Source: JBGAWK01 sp044227665 (lineage in GTDB: Bacteria > Bacteroidota > Bacteroidia > Chitinophagales > JADIYW01). Taken from it: a stretch of 64,000 nt of DNA. The notes under the pieces were generated by a model. The model was not told where the DNA came from. It did not search any database and saw only the letters and a list, made by a program, of their open reading frames with translations. Below, one piece after another: positions 52,095 to 61,376 of the stretch (its first letter is position 1; each line of letters starts with the position of its first letter). The DNA lies in assembly GCA_044227665.1 (NCBI GenBank), contig JBGAWK010000002.1:1-64000 (forward strand), given 5' to 3'. Both the position numbers and the translations under genes were made by a program.

Positions 52095-53185
52095 GCCGTG
52101 CCTTCTGTACGTTGTAAAGATGCATTATTTATGGCAATCTTTCGGGCTATGTTTTTTGCCAAATGATTAAAAGTAGTGAATGCCGAGTTTTGATGCCACA
52201 ATACTGCCGGAGTTCCCTCATCACCACCTTCACGTATAGGGATTTCTATAGGAATATTGCCCAATACTTCTGTGTCGTATTCTTCTGCCAATTTTCGTGC
52301 TCCACCTTCTCCAAATATGGCATATCGCTTTTCTGGCATATCTGGAGGGATAAAATAAGCCATATTTTCTACAATACCTAGAATAGGAATATGGATTTGT
52401 TCCATAGTAAACATGGATAGCGCCTTGCGCGCATCTGCAAGTGCTACTTCCTGTGGCGTAGTCACTATGATTGCGCCTGTAATAGGTACCAACTGTGACA
52501 AGGTGAGGTGAATATCTCCAGTGCCGGGAGGCATGTCTATAACCAAATAATCCAAATCTTCCCATAATACATCTGTAACAAACTGACGAAGTGCAGAAGT
52601 TACCATAGCACCACGCCACACTACTGCCTGTTTTTCTTCTATCAAAAATCCTATGGACATCACCTTGATGTCGTTATATTGTACAGGTACTATCTTGTGC
52701 TTGTCTTCTACTTTCTGGAGGGAAGGTCTTTTTCCTTTAAGGCCCAGCATCGTGGGAATGGAGGGGCCATAAATATCTGCGTCCATAATTCCTACACTAG
52801 CTCCCGACTGTGCAAGCGTGAGTGCAAGATTTACGCTCACGGTAGATTTTCCCACACCCCCCTTTCCTGAGGCTACCACTATGATATTCTTTACTCCTTG
52901 TAGTACCTCTGACTTTATATCTCTAAGTGTTGTTACCTTCGATGTGAAGGTAATTTCTATAGCATAATTGCCGCCGACATACTTGTGAATGGCAGTTTTG
53001 GATTCGCTCTCCAGTTGCTCTTTTAGGGGACATGCCGGCGTAGTAAGTTCTATGGTACATCGAATAGTTGTATCATCTACCTCTATATCTTTTACCATAT
53101 TCAAGGTAACCAAATCTTTCTTGAAGTCGGGGTCTATAACGGTAGATAGTGCTTCTCTTACGGATGAGATTATTTGTTCGGACAT
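52091..53185 (-). CDS. mrp: Mrp/ApbC family Fe-S cluster carrier ATPase
   Basis: A 364-residue P-loop ATPase. An N-terminal MIP18/DUF59 domain (1-80, Cys52 in TPACPLK) is followed by the deviant Walker A GKGGVGKST (107-115) and the switch segment DMPPGTGD. The C-terminal part has ENMAYF followed by IPPDMPEKRY in place of the canonical CxxC-containing sequence, a variation known in Bacteroidota-type Mrp. It thus may bind clusters differently. It overlaps nfu by 4 bases and lies upstream of it. Confidence 0.93.
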   Translation of the reverse strand: MSEQIISSVREALSTVIDPDFKKDLVTLNMVKDIEVDDTTIRCTIELTTPACPLKEQLESESKTAIHKYVGGNYAIEITFTSKVTTLRDIKSEVLQGVKNIIVVASGKGGVGKSTVSVNLALTLAQSGASVGIMDADIYGPSIPTMLGLKGKRPSLQKVEDKHKIVPVQYNDIKVMSIGFLIEEKQAVVWRGAMVTSALRQFVTDVLWEDLDYLVIDMPPGTGDIHLTLSQLVPITGAIIVTTPQEVALADARKALSMFTMEQIHIPILGIVENMAYFIPPDMPEKRYAIFGEGGARKLAEEYDTEVLGNIPIEIPIREGGDEGTPAVLWHQNSAFTTFNHLAKNIARKIAINNASLQRTEGTA

Positions 53186-53380
53186 TGCTACAAAGGTATG
53201 ATGAAAGAATGTTATTTAGAATGGAAATAAATAAACAGAGAAATTGTCTTTTCATCATTATACGAACTCGTGTAATAGTAATAATTTCCATTTTCTATCT
53301 CTAATGTTAAAAAGTTTTTAATTTATACCTATTTTAAACGAATAAATTAGATTATATCAACATATAGGGCTTTAAAATTA

Positions 53381-53388
53381 TAGTTTTG
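53381..53388 (+). promoter_or_regulatory. -7 box of lysA
   Basis: TAGTTTTG is a perfect TAnnTTTG only 4 bases before the lysA ATG, so transcript and translation starts would nearly coincide. No -33 TTTG is seen. Either the transcript is leaderless or the box is a chance match. Confidence 0.4.
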
Positions 53389-53392
53389 CAAT

Positions 53393-54625
53393 ATGGAACT
53401 ATTGGAAGACAGATATGTTATAGATGGCATTTCAGTTTTGGAGTTGTGTGCTAAATACGGCACACCCTTATACGTGTATGATGCAAGTGTTATAGAAAGA
53501 CAATATAATAGGCTGAAGTCTGCATTTTCTAGTGTGGATATTAAAATTAACTATGCCGTAAAAGCACTTAGCAATGTATCTATACTCAAGTTTATGAAGA
53601 AACTTGGTGCTGGCCTCGACACTGTATCTATTCAAGAAGTACAGCTAGGACTACATGCCGGATATGCGCCTCAGGACATTATCTATACGCCAAATTGTGT
53701 GAACATAGATGAAATAAAAAGAGCCGTAGAGATGGGTGTGAAAATCAATATAGACAATATTTCCATCTTAGAGCAATTTGGACATTATTATGGCAACAGC
53801 TATCCCGTATGTGTGCGCATCAATCCACACATTATGGCTGGAGGCAATACCAAAATATCTACGGGTCATATAGATTCTAAATTTGGTATATCTATATATC
53901 AGATGCGACACCTCGAAAGAGTAATAAAAACCAATAATATTCATGTGAATGGACTCCACATGCATACAGGCTCCGATATCTTGGATGCTGATGTATTTAT
54001 CCGAGGCGCAGAATTATTATTTGATGCGGCTAAGCACTTTAAGGACTTGGAATTTGTGGATTTTGGAAGCGGTTTCAAGGTGCAATACCACTCTGATGAT
54101 TATCCCACAGATATAGAAAATTTGGGTGAAAAACTGACAAAGCGCTTCAAAGAGTTTTGCAAAAAATATGGCAGACCCTTACAGATAATGTTCGAACCCG
54201 GAAAATTCCTCGTCAGCGAGAGTGGCACTCTCTTTGTGCGTACCAATGTCGTAAAGCAGACGATGGCTACCGTATTTGCAGGGGTGGACTCAGGACAGAA
54301 TCACCTTATACGTCCTATGATGTATGATGCCTACCATCATATTACCAATGTATCTCACCCTATAGGCATACACCGCATCTATACCGTAGTGGGTTATATC
54401 TGTGAGACAGATACCTTCGGCTGGGATAGGAAATTGAACGAAGTCAGAGAAGGCGATATTTTGGCATTGCACAATGCCGGAGCTTATGGATATTCCATGT
54501 CCTCCAATTATAATTCACGCTATCGTCCTGCTGAAATACTCATCTATCAAGGTAAGGATTATCTTATCCGCAGAAGAGAAAACTTGGAAGATTTGCTCAA
54601 GACTCAGGAGATTTTAGATATTTAA
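53393..54625 (+). CDS. lysA: Diaminopimelate decarboxylase
   Basis: A 410-residue fold-type III PLP enzyme making L-lysine from meso-diaminopimelate. PLP-binding Lys57 is in NYAVKALSN; HMHTGSDI (near 190) and FGSGFKV (near 226) are the phosphate-binding parts; CETDTFG (near 343) and the terminal HNAGAYGYSMSSNYN are the catalytic Cys and substrate-binding motif. Length and domains are normal. Its last codons form one arm of a hairpin (54616-54651) that might terminate transcription before arsR. Confidence 0.96.
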   Translation: MELLEDRYVIDGISVLELCAKYGTPLYVYDASVIERQYNRLKSAFSSVDIKINYAVKALSNVSILKFMKKLGAGLDTVSIQEVQLGLHAGYAPQDIIYTPNCVNIDEIKRAVEMGVKINIDNISILEQFGHYYGNSYPVCVRINPHIMAGGNTKISTGHIDSKFGISIYQMRHLERVIKTNNIHVNGLHMHTGSDILDADVFIRGAELLFDAAKHFKDLEFVDFGSGFKVQYHSDDYPTDIENLGEKLTKRFKEFCKKYGRPLQIMFEPGKFLVSESGTLFVRTNVVKQTMATVFAGVDSGQNHLIRPMMYDAYHHITNVSHPIGIHRIYTVVGYICETDTFGWDRKLNEVREGDILALHNAGAYGYSMSSNYNSRYRPAEILIYQGKDYLIRRRENLEDLLKTQEILDI

Positions 54626-54651
54626 TTTTTTTGTATAAATAAAAAATATCT
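54616..54651 (+). terminator. AT-rich hairpin overlapping the lysA stop
   Basis: AGATATTT (54616-54623) pairs with AAATATCT (54644-54651), with an inner TTT/AAA complement. It covers the lysA stop codon and lies between lysA and arsR. It contains T-runs, but the fold is weak, so it is only a terminator candidate. Confidence 0.35.
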
Positions 54652-54673
54652 AGGATGTTTTTTATATTTATCG

Positions 54674-54689
54674 TAATATTGCAATATTA
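54674..54689. promoter_or_regulatory. ArsR operator candidate (perfect 16-bp palindrome)
   Basis: TAATATTGCAATATTA is a perfect 16-bp palindrome 9-24 bases before the arsR ATG. Its left part, TAATATTG, also resembles a -7 promoter box with one mismatch, so repressor and polymerase sites would overlap. This is where autorepression by an ArsR/SmtB protein is expected. Confidence 0.75.
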
Positions 54690-54697
54690 GAATATAT

Positions 54698-55030
54698 ATG
54701 GGAATTACGAAGGCACAATATTTTTCTCAAGGTCAGAATGAAATAGCACAAATGGCAAAGGCACTAGGGCATCCTGCGCGTATAGCCATAGTGGAGTATC
54801 TTATCAAAGTAGATGCCTGTATTTGTGGAGATATTGTGAATGAGCTTCCCTTGGCACAGCCCACAGTCTCTCAGCATCTTAGGGAGCTGAAGAGTGCAGG
54901 AATTATCAAGGGAAATATTGAGGGTACTGCCATCTGTTACTGTATAGACAAAACTGCAATAGACAAATTATTGCAATTCATAACCCAAATTTCTACTCAC
55001 TTAATAGCGAAAGAAAGTCAATGTTGTTAA
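54698..55030 (+). CDS. arsR: ArsR-family arsenic-responsive repressor
   Basis: A 110-residue winged-helix repressor of the ArsR/SmtB family. The DNA-binding helix is in LAQPTVSQHLRELKSAG. Cys41 and Cys43 (DACICGDIV) lie at the recognition-helix start like the ELCVCDL As(III) motif; additional cysteines are 80, 82 and the terminal pair 109-110. It heads a three-gene operon with acr3 (16 bases away) and arsC, and a perfect palindrome overlaps its promoter. As(III)-triggered release is the expected control. Confidence 0.93.
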   Translation: MGITKAQYFSQGQNEIAQMAKALGHPARIAIVEYLIKVDACICGDIVNELPLAQPTVSQHLRELKSAGIIKGNIEGTAICYCIDKTAIDKLLQFITQISTHLIAKESQCC

Positions 55031-55046
55031 AATCAATAGTTTATAA

Positions 55047-56069
55047 ATGCGGCTGAAATTTTTGGATAGGTATCTTACCTTATGGATATTTATGGCTATG
55101 GCTATAGGCGTGCTGTTAGGCTATTTTTTCCCCGGCATCAAAGAATTCAATAATCAACTAAGTGTAGGCACTACGAATATTCCATTGGCTATAGGTCTTG
55201 TATTGATGATGTATCCGCCATTGGCAAAAGTAGATTATAGCTTGTTGCCAAAAGCTTTCCAAGACAAAAAAGCAATATCGCTATCCCTACTCCTGAATTG
55301 GGTTTTAGGCCCCTTGTTAATGTTTGTCTTGGCGGTATTATTCTTGCGAGACAGCCCTGAATATATGTCGGGACTTATATTGATAGGCTTGGCAAGATGT
55401 ATCGCTATGGTTATCGTATGGAATGATTTAGCAGGCGGCAATAGAGAATATGCTGCTTTGTTGGTCGCACTAAACAGTATATTTCAGGTACTTACCTATA
55501 GCTTTTATGCTTGGCTGTTTATCAATCTGCTGCCTGAGAGTTTGGGAATCAGCAGTCATACAATTTCAGTTCCCATGCGCGAAGTCGCTCAAAGCGTGAT
55601 GATTTATTTGGGCATACCTTTCCTGTCAGGGTTTATAAGCAGGTATTTTTTGATTAAAATTAAAGGATTAGAGTGGTTCAATAGGAAATATGTGCCCGTG
55701 ATTTCTCCGCTGACACTCATTGCACTATTATTTACCATTGTACTGATGTTCAGCCTCAAAGGAGACAAAATTGTAGCGTTGCCTATGGATGTGATGAAGA
55801 TAGCCTTACCGCTGGTTATATATTTTGTGGTGATGTTTTTTGCCAGTTTTTTTGCCAACAGATTTTTAAATATCCCTTATGACAAAAATGCATCTATAGC
55901 ATTTACAGCTACGGGTAATAACTTTGAATTGGCTATTGCTGTAGCTATTGCTATATTTGGGATACACTCACCACAGGCTTTTGTAGGCGTAATAGGTCCA
56001 TTGGTAGAAGTACCGGTCTTGATACTTTTGGTAAAGGCTGCAAAGATGTTAAAAAGAAGCTATTATTGA
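55047..56069 (+). CDS. arsB: Acr3-family arsenite efflux transporter
   Basis: A 340-residue inner-membrane protein with ten hydrophobic segments of the BART superfamily. The family motif [20 protein letters not shown] contains the cysteine needed for As(OH)3 transport, and [13 protein letters not shown] lies near 290. It exports arsenite by proton antiport. The gene is in the middle of the ars operon and ends 1 base before arsC. The symbol arsB is used loosely; the protein is of Acr3, not ArsB, type. Confidence 0.95.
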   Translation: MRLKFLDRYLTLWIFMAMAIGVLLGYFFPGIKEFNNQLSVGTTNIPLAIGLVLMMYPPLAKVDYSLLPKAFQDKKAISLSLLLNWVLGPLLMFVLAVLFLRDSPEYMSGLILIGLARCIAMVIVWNDLAGGNREYAALLVALNSIFQVLTYSFYAWLFINLLPESLGISSHTISVPMREVAQSVMIYLGIPFLSGFISRYFLIKIKGLEWFNRKYVPVISPLTLIALLFTIVLMFSLKGDKIVALPMDVMKIALPLVIYFVVMFFASFFANRFLNIPYDKNASIAFTATGNNFELAIAVAIAIFGIHSPQAFVGVIGPLVEVPVLILLVKAAKMLKRSYY

Positions 56070-56070
56070 T

Positions 56071-56487
56071 ATGAAAAAAAATATTTTGGTGTTGTGTACT
56101 GGTAATAGCTGTAGAAGCCAAATTGCGGAGGGATATTTGCGTTATTATGCACAAGATAGAGCCAATATCTATAGTGCAGGCGTAGAAGCACATGGCGTAA
56201 ATCCCAAAGCTATAGAAACGATGCTGGAAGATGGTATAGATATCTCAAAGTATAGCTCTACTCTTGTAGAAGAGTATAAGAATATTGATTTTGATTATGT
56301 CATCACCGTATGTGATAATGCTCGTGAAAGATGCCCCTTTTTTCCTACTAAAGCACAAAAATTGCATCATAATTTCCCCGATCCTGCGAAAGCTACTGGT
56401 ACAGAGGAAGAAATATATGCTCAATTCAGAGCAGTAAGAATGCTTATAAAAGACTATTGTAAGACATTTGTAGAAGAAAACCTTTGA
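56071..56487 (+). CDS. arsC: Arsenate reductase, thioredoxin-coupled LMW-PTP type
   Basis: A 138-residue enzyme reducing arsenate to arsenite for export by Acr3. The phosphatase-like P-loop is C9-TGNSC-R15-S, and two further redox cysteines, Cys81 and Cys88 (VCDNARERCP), form the disulfide relay to thioredoxin. It starts 1 base after acr3, so translation is coupled. The last gene of the operon; the next gene is convergent. Confidence 0.95.
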   Translation: MKKNILVLCTGNSCRSQIAEGYLRYYAQDRANIYSAGVEAHGVNPKAIETMLEDGIDISKYSSTLVEEYKNIDFDYVITVCDNARERCPFFPTKAQKLHHNFPDPAKATGTEEEIYAQFRAVRMLIKDYCKTFVEENL

Positions 56488-56565
56488 TTTTAGCACTAAG
56501 ACTAGTGTACAATGAGATTTTTAGTGGGTAGAGATTATTCCTTCCAGTAGGAAACTCTTATACAG

Positions 56566-57873
56566 CTACCCTCTCATCAGCCACTTGCCTATTTCTGCAA
56601 AGGTGACTTTTTTCCCTTGTACTAAAATGCCTATCCTGTAAATTTTGGCGCTTAGATACACCATAAGCACACCGCTAACTAAAAGGATAAAAATTGACAA
56701 TAATAGTTCTAGAATGGGAACACCAAAGGGCAATCTCGCCATCATAACTATAGGAGATGTAAATGGCAGCATAGAACCCCACCAGGCAGCAGAGGAGCCG
56801 GGTTGTTCTATAGCTATGGATGTAAATACGAAAGCCATGATAATAGGTATCAGTATGGGTAGCATAAATTGCTGGGACTCTCCCTCATCTGTGATGGCTG
56901 CTCCTACGGCGGCAAATTGTGCACCATAGAACATATAGCCACCCATAAAGTAGGTAAGAAACCCCGTGATAAGCAGGGGCAGATTTAGCGTATCTATAGC
57001 CTGAATTGCTTCTAAAATTTTGGCACTATCTTGCATCTGCTGTTGCTGTAACCCTGCTGTAGAAATATCCTGTAACATCATCAACTTATCAGCAAATACC
57101 AACCCTAAAATCAATTGACCTAAGAATAATACGGAAATCCATAATACAAACTGTGTAAATCCTACTGCGCCAATGCCCATAATCTTTCCCATCATCATAT
57201 CAAAGGGTCTAGTGCAAGAAAGCATGACTTCTACGATGCGGTTGGTTTTCTCTTCGGAGACGCCTTTCATCACCATAGATCCGTAGATGATTAAGTACAA
57301 GTATATCAGCATTCCCATCAGGTATCCAATAGTTCCGGCAACTTCACCTATACCTTTGGCAGCATTGTCGCCGATTACAGATTCTATAGAAATTTCTTGT
57401 TCGTAGGCACTCAACCAAGTTTCGTCTAGTCCTTTCTCTTGAAGCATTTTATTTTGGAGTACATTTTGTATTGCTTTTTGCAGTGTTCCTTCCATCTGAA
57501 GTCCCATTGCTTTGTCCGCATAATATCTTATACCTATGGGGTTGCGAATATCTTGGAATTTAGGTATGTACAGAACACCATCGTATTTTTCCTCTTTTTC
57601 TTTAAAAAAATTGTTTATGTCTGTAGTGCTGTCGTTATAATATTCAAAACGCAAAGATGCTCCCTGATCTAAGCCTCTGAATTTATCTTCAAACCATCCT
57701 GTTTCATCTTTTACCGCAATTACTGCGTTATCTTTAGATAAAATAGCAATATATACTATACCTACTACTAGTAACAACATCAGGATTGGGATGCCGAAAG
57801 TTGCAATTAGAAAAGAACGCTTTCGCACCCTAGTCCAATATTCTCTGAAGGCTATCAATCGGATATTACGCAT
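56566..57873 (-). CDS. ABC-2 type exporter permease (NatB-like)
   Basis: A 435-residue membrane protein with one N-terminal helix, a large periplasmic domain (about 45-180) and five further helices (from about 190), the ABC2_membrane_3/NatB layout. MRNIRLIAFREYWTRVRKRSF is the standard opening, so ATG 57873 is chosen rather than the upstream start at 57948. It is 19 bases into the end of the ATPase gene. Such pairs export Na+ or unknown substrates. The motif SEEKTNRIVEVMLS near 235 is typical. Confidence 0.85.
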   Translation of the reverse strand: MRNIRLIAFREYWTRVRKRSFLIATFGIPILMLLLVVGIVYIAILSKDNAVIAVKDETGWFEDKFRGLDQGASLRFEYYNDSTTDINNFFKEKEEKYDGVLYIPKFQDIRNPIGIRYYADKAMGLQMEGTLQKAIQNVLQNKMLQEKGLDETWLSAYEQEISIESVIGDNAAKGIGEVAGTIGYLMGMLIYLYLIIYGSMVMKGVSEEKTNRIVEVMLSCTRPFDMMMGKIMGIGAVGFTQFVLWISVLFLGQLILGLVFADKLMMLQDISTAGLQQQQMQDSAKILEAIQAIDTLNLPLLITGFLTYFMGGYMFYGAQFAAVGAAITDEGESQQFMLPILIPIIMAFVFTSIAIEQPGSSAAWWGSMLPFTSPIVMMARLPFGVPILELLLSIFILLVSGVLMVYLSAKIYRIGILVQGKKVTFAEIGKWLMRG

Positions 57874-58757
57874 GGTGCAAGTTTTACGGTATCTACAAAT
57901 ATCTCGTGAATGCTGGGTATTATTAACTCTACGTGGCGTATTTTGCAACCCATATTTATAAGTTTTGTTATTATCTCATTTGTATCGTTGTCATGCTGTA
58001 TGGGTAGGTGAAGATGGTAGCCATCTATCTTCAGAGGGTTGAACATAGCAATATTTTCGGGAATTCTATCTACGGTGATATTTACTATATTTTTCTTATG
58101 CTGCTGACGTATTTCATTTACCTTGCCTTCTAGTACAATTTTTCCCTGATGGATAAGAGCGATTTCTTGGCAAAGTTCTTCTATGGACTCCATTCTATGT
58201 GTAGAAAGTAATATGGTGCTACCTTCATTGCATAGTGTCAAAATCTCATTTTTGAGTATATCGGCATTTATAGGGTCTAATCCCGTCATAGGCTCATCAA
58301 GAATAAGCAATTGGGGACGTGTGATGACTGCGGCTATGAATTGTACTTTCTGCTGCATTCCTTTTGAGAGGTCTTCAATATTTTTATTTTCCCAAGATTG
58401 TATATCAAACTTAGTGAGCCAGTATCCTAATTTCTCTTTACTTTCCTGCTTGGACAGCCCTTTGAGCTGAGCCAAGTATTGGAGATGTTCCCCTACTCTC
58501 ATTTTTTTATAGAGACCCCTCTCTTCTGGCATATATCCTATGTGCTGGATATGCTTCTGTGATAGCGACTCACCCCTAATTCTTATCTCCCCACTGTCGG
58601 GCATTATGATGCGGGTAATACAGCGTATGAGTGTAGATTTTCCAGCACCATTAGGGCCTAAAAGACCATATACTATTCCTCTACCGATATGTAGAGAAAC
58701 ATCATCTAATGCCGTGGCTTTTTCGTAACATTTTTTGAGACGAATAATTTCCAGCAT
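57855..58757 (-). CDS. ABC exporter ATPase (NatA-like)
   Basis: A 300-residue ATPase. Walker A GPNGAGKST (34-42), signature LSKGMQQKV and Walker B LLILDEPMTGLDP are all present, followed by an H-loop (STHRME). The C-terminal 80 residues form the extra domain of the DUF4162-type exporters. ATG 58757 is used because MLEIIRLKK is the family start; an earlier ATG at 58805 lies within the neighbouring gene. Partner permease overlaps by 19 bases. Confidence 0.93.
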   Translation of the reverse strand: MLEIIRLKKCYEKATALDDVSLHIGRGIVYGLLGPNGAGKSTLIRCITRIIMPDSGEIRIRGESLSQKHIQHIGYMPEERGLYKKMRVGEHLQYLAQLKGLSKQESKEKLGYWLTKFDIQSWENKNIEDLSKGMQQKVQFIAAVITRPQLLILDEPMTGLDPINADILKNEILTLCNEGSTILLSTHRMESIEELCQEIALIHQGKIVLEGKVNEIRQQHKKNIVNITVDRIPENIAMFNPLKIDGYHLHLPIQHDNDTNEIITKLINMGCKIRHVELIIPSIHEIFVDTVKLAPCVISD

Positions 58758-58759
58758 CA

Positions 58760-59740
58760 CTATTCTTTGATGAAAGGAAGTGCAGCATCTTCTATGCGTA
58801 GCCAATACATACCTCGCTGTAATTGATGCACAGGAATACTGTATTTGTTATCTCCAGCGCTGATATTGGAAAAAGAAATTATTTTACCTTCGGCAGAGAT
58901 AATAGAAACCTGCTTATCACTAAGAGATGTAGTAGATTGTATTTGTAAGAAATCTGTACAGGGGTTTGGAGAAATCTGAAACGCATATTCTTCACGAACC
59001 CTTACTGGGGTAACATTGCTAAAAGCCTGAAAGTTCAATGAATCTCTATTCACCAGATACATACCAAAATATTTGCCGTTATTATTGGCAGATGGTCTCA
59101 GAAACCCTGATAATAATATGACTACTCTTTTATTGCTGTAGTCCGACAGCTTAGCTCGGAACGTTACCATAAGCAAGGAAGAGTCGCGGGTGAGAAGATT
59201 GAAATTATAGCTGATGTTCTCACGAAGCACGTCCTCGGTATCACCATACGATAAGTCATCAACCGTAAGTGTGCCTGGATACTGCGTAATATCACCGGTA
59301 GGAAAGTCTGTGCCGCCATGTGAAAATAGTATGGCAGTATTTCCTGTAGATGGGGATAGTAAGGAGGCTTCATCAATACTTTGTATAGACATGGATGTGG
59401 AGATGCCATCAGGATTCACTACGTATCCCGAGTTCTCCAATCCGCTAAGTATTGCAATATAGGATGAGCTATCCGCCCAAGTGACGGCTTGTACATAAGA
59501 CTGGTTCGTATCTAGTAGAGAGCGTACTGTAATCATACCTACATATTGACTGTCTATGGAAAACGTTTGCTGTTGTCTGAAGAATAAACTATCTACGACT
59601 ACTCCATTGTCTAGGCTCAATGAAATTCTGGAAAAAACAGTATCTGGAGAATTGTGGATGAACCAAATATCTGTAGCTGCAAAAGAATTTTGTATGACAA
59701 AAAACAGCAAAAGCAGAGCGGTAAAGAATTTGTTTTTCAT
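58760..59740 (-). CDS. Exported protein with T9SS type A sorting domain
   Basis: A 326-residue secreted protein with signal peptide (cleaved after SFAA). The N-terminal part (TDIWFIHNSPD) resembles DUF4397-type beta domains. The last about 75 residues form a type IX C-terminal domain: SPNPCTDFLQIQ, then VSIISAEGKI and MYWLRI near the end. It would be exported by the T9SS (see porQ) and anchored at the cell surface. Its stop is 2 bases upstream of the ABC ATPase start, so all three are probably on one transcript. The role is unknown. Confidence 0.8.
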   Translation of the reverse strand: MKNKFFTALLLLFFVIQNSFAATDIWFIHNSPDTVFSRISLSLDNGVVVDSLFFRQQQTFSIDSQYVGMITVRSLLDTNQSYVQAVTWADSSSYIAILSGLENSGYVVNPDGISTSMSIQSIDEASLLSPSTGNTAILFSHGGTDFPTGDITQYPGTLTVDDLSYGDTEDVLRENISYNFNLLTRDSSLLMVTFRAKLSDYSNKRVVILLSGFLRPSANNNGKYFGMYLVNRDSLNFQAFSNVTPVRVREEYAFQISPNPCTDFLQIQSTTSLSDKQVSIISAEGKIISFSNISAGDNKYSIPVHQLQRGMYWLRIEDAALPFIKE

Positions 59741-59810
59741 AACAATATTTATCCTGCAAATATACTTGTTTATAAAGTAATGCGACTATGGTTTTCATTA
59801 TCGTTCACAA

Positions 59811-59886
59811 TACCTACATGAAATGTATAGGTAATACACACACAAAATACAACAACATTCCATTTTGCCTTCATGCGTAGGTAATA
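59811..59886. promoter_or_regulatory. TAGGTA repeat cluster in a divergent promoter region
   Basis: TACCTA (inverse, 59811-59816) and two direct TAGGTAATA copies (59828-59836 and 59878-59886, exactly 50 bases apart) lie between the T9SS cargo gene and the beta-helix/TonB pair. The first two form a near palindrome (ACCTACAT...ATGTATAGGT). They could be binding sites of a shared regulator. Confidence 0.35.
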
Positions 59887-59922
59887 GTATAGCTATTTCT
59901 TTGCTATATAAATTTTTTATTT

Positions 59923-61359
59923 ATGAATAACAAAACGAAAAAACAAATTTGGGCATTGATAATATGCTTTTTCATGACGTCATGGTATGCTTGCAACAAG
60001 GAGGTTGACCCTGTGCCGGATGTGACATGTACCAGCGGTATCTGTACTGTGTACAAAGATTCTTTGATAAGTGGAATAGCACACGTATTCGTGAAAGACT
60101 TAGGTGAAGGAACAGGCACTAAGACTTGGACTAAAGATAAAATTTGGGTGCTCGATGGATTTGTATTTGTAAACTCAGGACAGGAGCTTACAATTGAAGG
60201 CGGTACTATTATAAAGGCATTGGAAGGTACGGAGGCAAATGCTTCTGCATTGATAGTAGCTCGTGGCGGAAAAATTATGGCACAGGGTTCTGCCTCTGAG
60301 CCTATAATCTTTACTTCAATACTGGATGGTATTTTCCCTTCATCTACAGCTATTCAAAAGGCAAAAGGAACACTAGGAAAAGATGTACGAGGTCTTTGGG
60401 GCGGTGTAGTTATACTTGGGGCGGCATCGCTAAATACTGTACCCAACACGCAGCAATTCGAAGGGCTACCATCTACCGTCACGCGTGCCAATTACGGTGG
60501 AAGCAATGATGCTGACAATTCAGGAATATTGAGTTATATACAGATTCGTCACGGTGGCAGCAAAATTACTGCTGACAAAGAAATTAATGGTCTATCATTA
60601 GGAGGTGTAGGCAGTGGCACTACCATCAACCATATAGAAATCATTGCTAATGCCGATGACGGTATAGAGTTCTTTGGGGGAACTGTAAACACAAAATATA
60701 TTGCCTCTGTATTCAATGATGACGATGCTTTTGATTATGACCAAGGGTATAGAGGAAATAATCAATTTTGGTTTGGCTTACAAGAAGCTGTGGGAGACTA
60801 CGGTGGCGAATTCGATGGAGCAGATACGCCCGAAGATGGTACTCCTTATGGCATTCCTACTATAGCGAATATCACTATAAAAGGTAGAAATGATAAAAGA
60901 GTACTTATCGTAAGGGCAAATGGGGGATTGAAATTATATAACTCTATACTTTACGATTTTGCTAATCCTATGTATATAGAAGCCAGTGATAGTATAGCTC
61001 AGAATTCCTACACCAGATTGACATCTGGTGATATACAAATAAAAAATAACATCGTTTTCAATATTACTAATGCTAACGACTCTTCAGTATATTATCTGAC
61101 TGCATCCTTTCGGAAAGCTTCATCTGGATTTAAACCCAATGTATTGAGTACATTGAAACAGCATTTTATAGACAATGGCAATAGCACTACAAATCCTAAT
61201 ATGGTGAATTTTGAACCCACCAGTGGGTATAGTGCCACACCCATATCTGGAACTTTCTTCGATGCTGGAGCTAACTACAAAGGATGTTTCAATCCTTCTG
61301 GAGAAAAATGGACTAAGAACTGGACATATATCTACCAGAACAATTTAGTAATAGACTAA
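59923..61359 (+). CDS. Beta-helix lipoprotein paired with a TonB-dependent receptor
   Basis: A 478-residue protein with a signal peptide and lipobox-like WYAC (Cys near 24). The mature part shows many short strands with glycine turns (LTIEGGTIIKALEG, GGKIMAQGSASEPIIFTS, TINHIEIIANADDGIEFFGG), a right-handed parallel beta-helix. Acidic loops (NDDDAFDYD, GADTPEDG) might bind calcium. It is 18 bases from the TonB receptor and probably forms a surface-receptor pair with it. Its ligand is unknown. Cysteines at 36, 41 and 465 may be bridged. Confidence 0.7.
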   Translation: MNNKTKKQIWALIICFFMTSWYACNKEVDPVPDVTCTSGICTVYKDSLISGIAHVFVKDLGEGTGTKTWTKDKIWVLDGFVFVNSGQELTIEGGTIIKALEGTEANASALIVARGGKIMAQGSASEPIIFTSILDGIFPSSTAIQKAKGTLGKDVRGLWGGVVILGAASLNTVPNTQQFEGLPSTVTRANYGGSNDADNSGILSYIQIRHGGSKITADKEINGLSLGGVGSGTTINHIEIIANADDGIEFFGGTVNTKYIASVFNDDDAFDYDQGYRGNNQFWFGLQEAVGDYGGEFDGADTPEDGTPYGIPTIANITIKGRNDKRVLIVRANGGLKLYNSILYDFANPMYIEASDSIAQNSYTRLTSGDIQIKNNIVFNITNANDSSVYYLTASFRKASSGFKPNVLSTLKQHFIDNGNSTTNPNMVNFEPTSGYSATPISGTFFDAGANYKGCFNPSGEKWTKNWTYIYQNNLVID

Positions 61360-61376
61360 TTCATACACACCAAAAT

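Noticed and set aside
56487..56566. TTCCT/AGGAA inverted repeat between arsC and the ABC permease as a terminator
   Set aside because: The stem has only five pairs and there is no T-run on either side.
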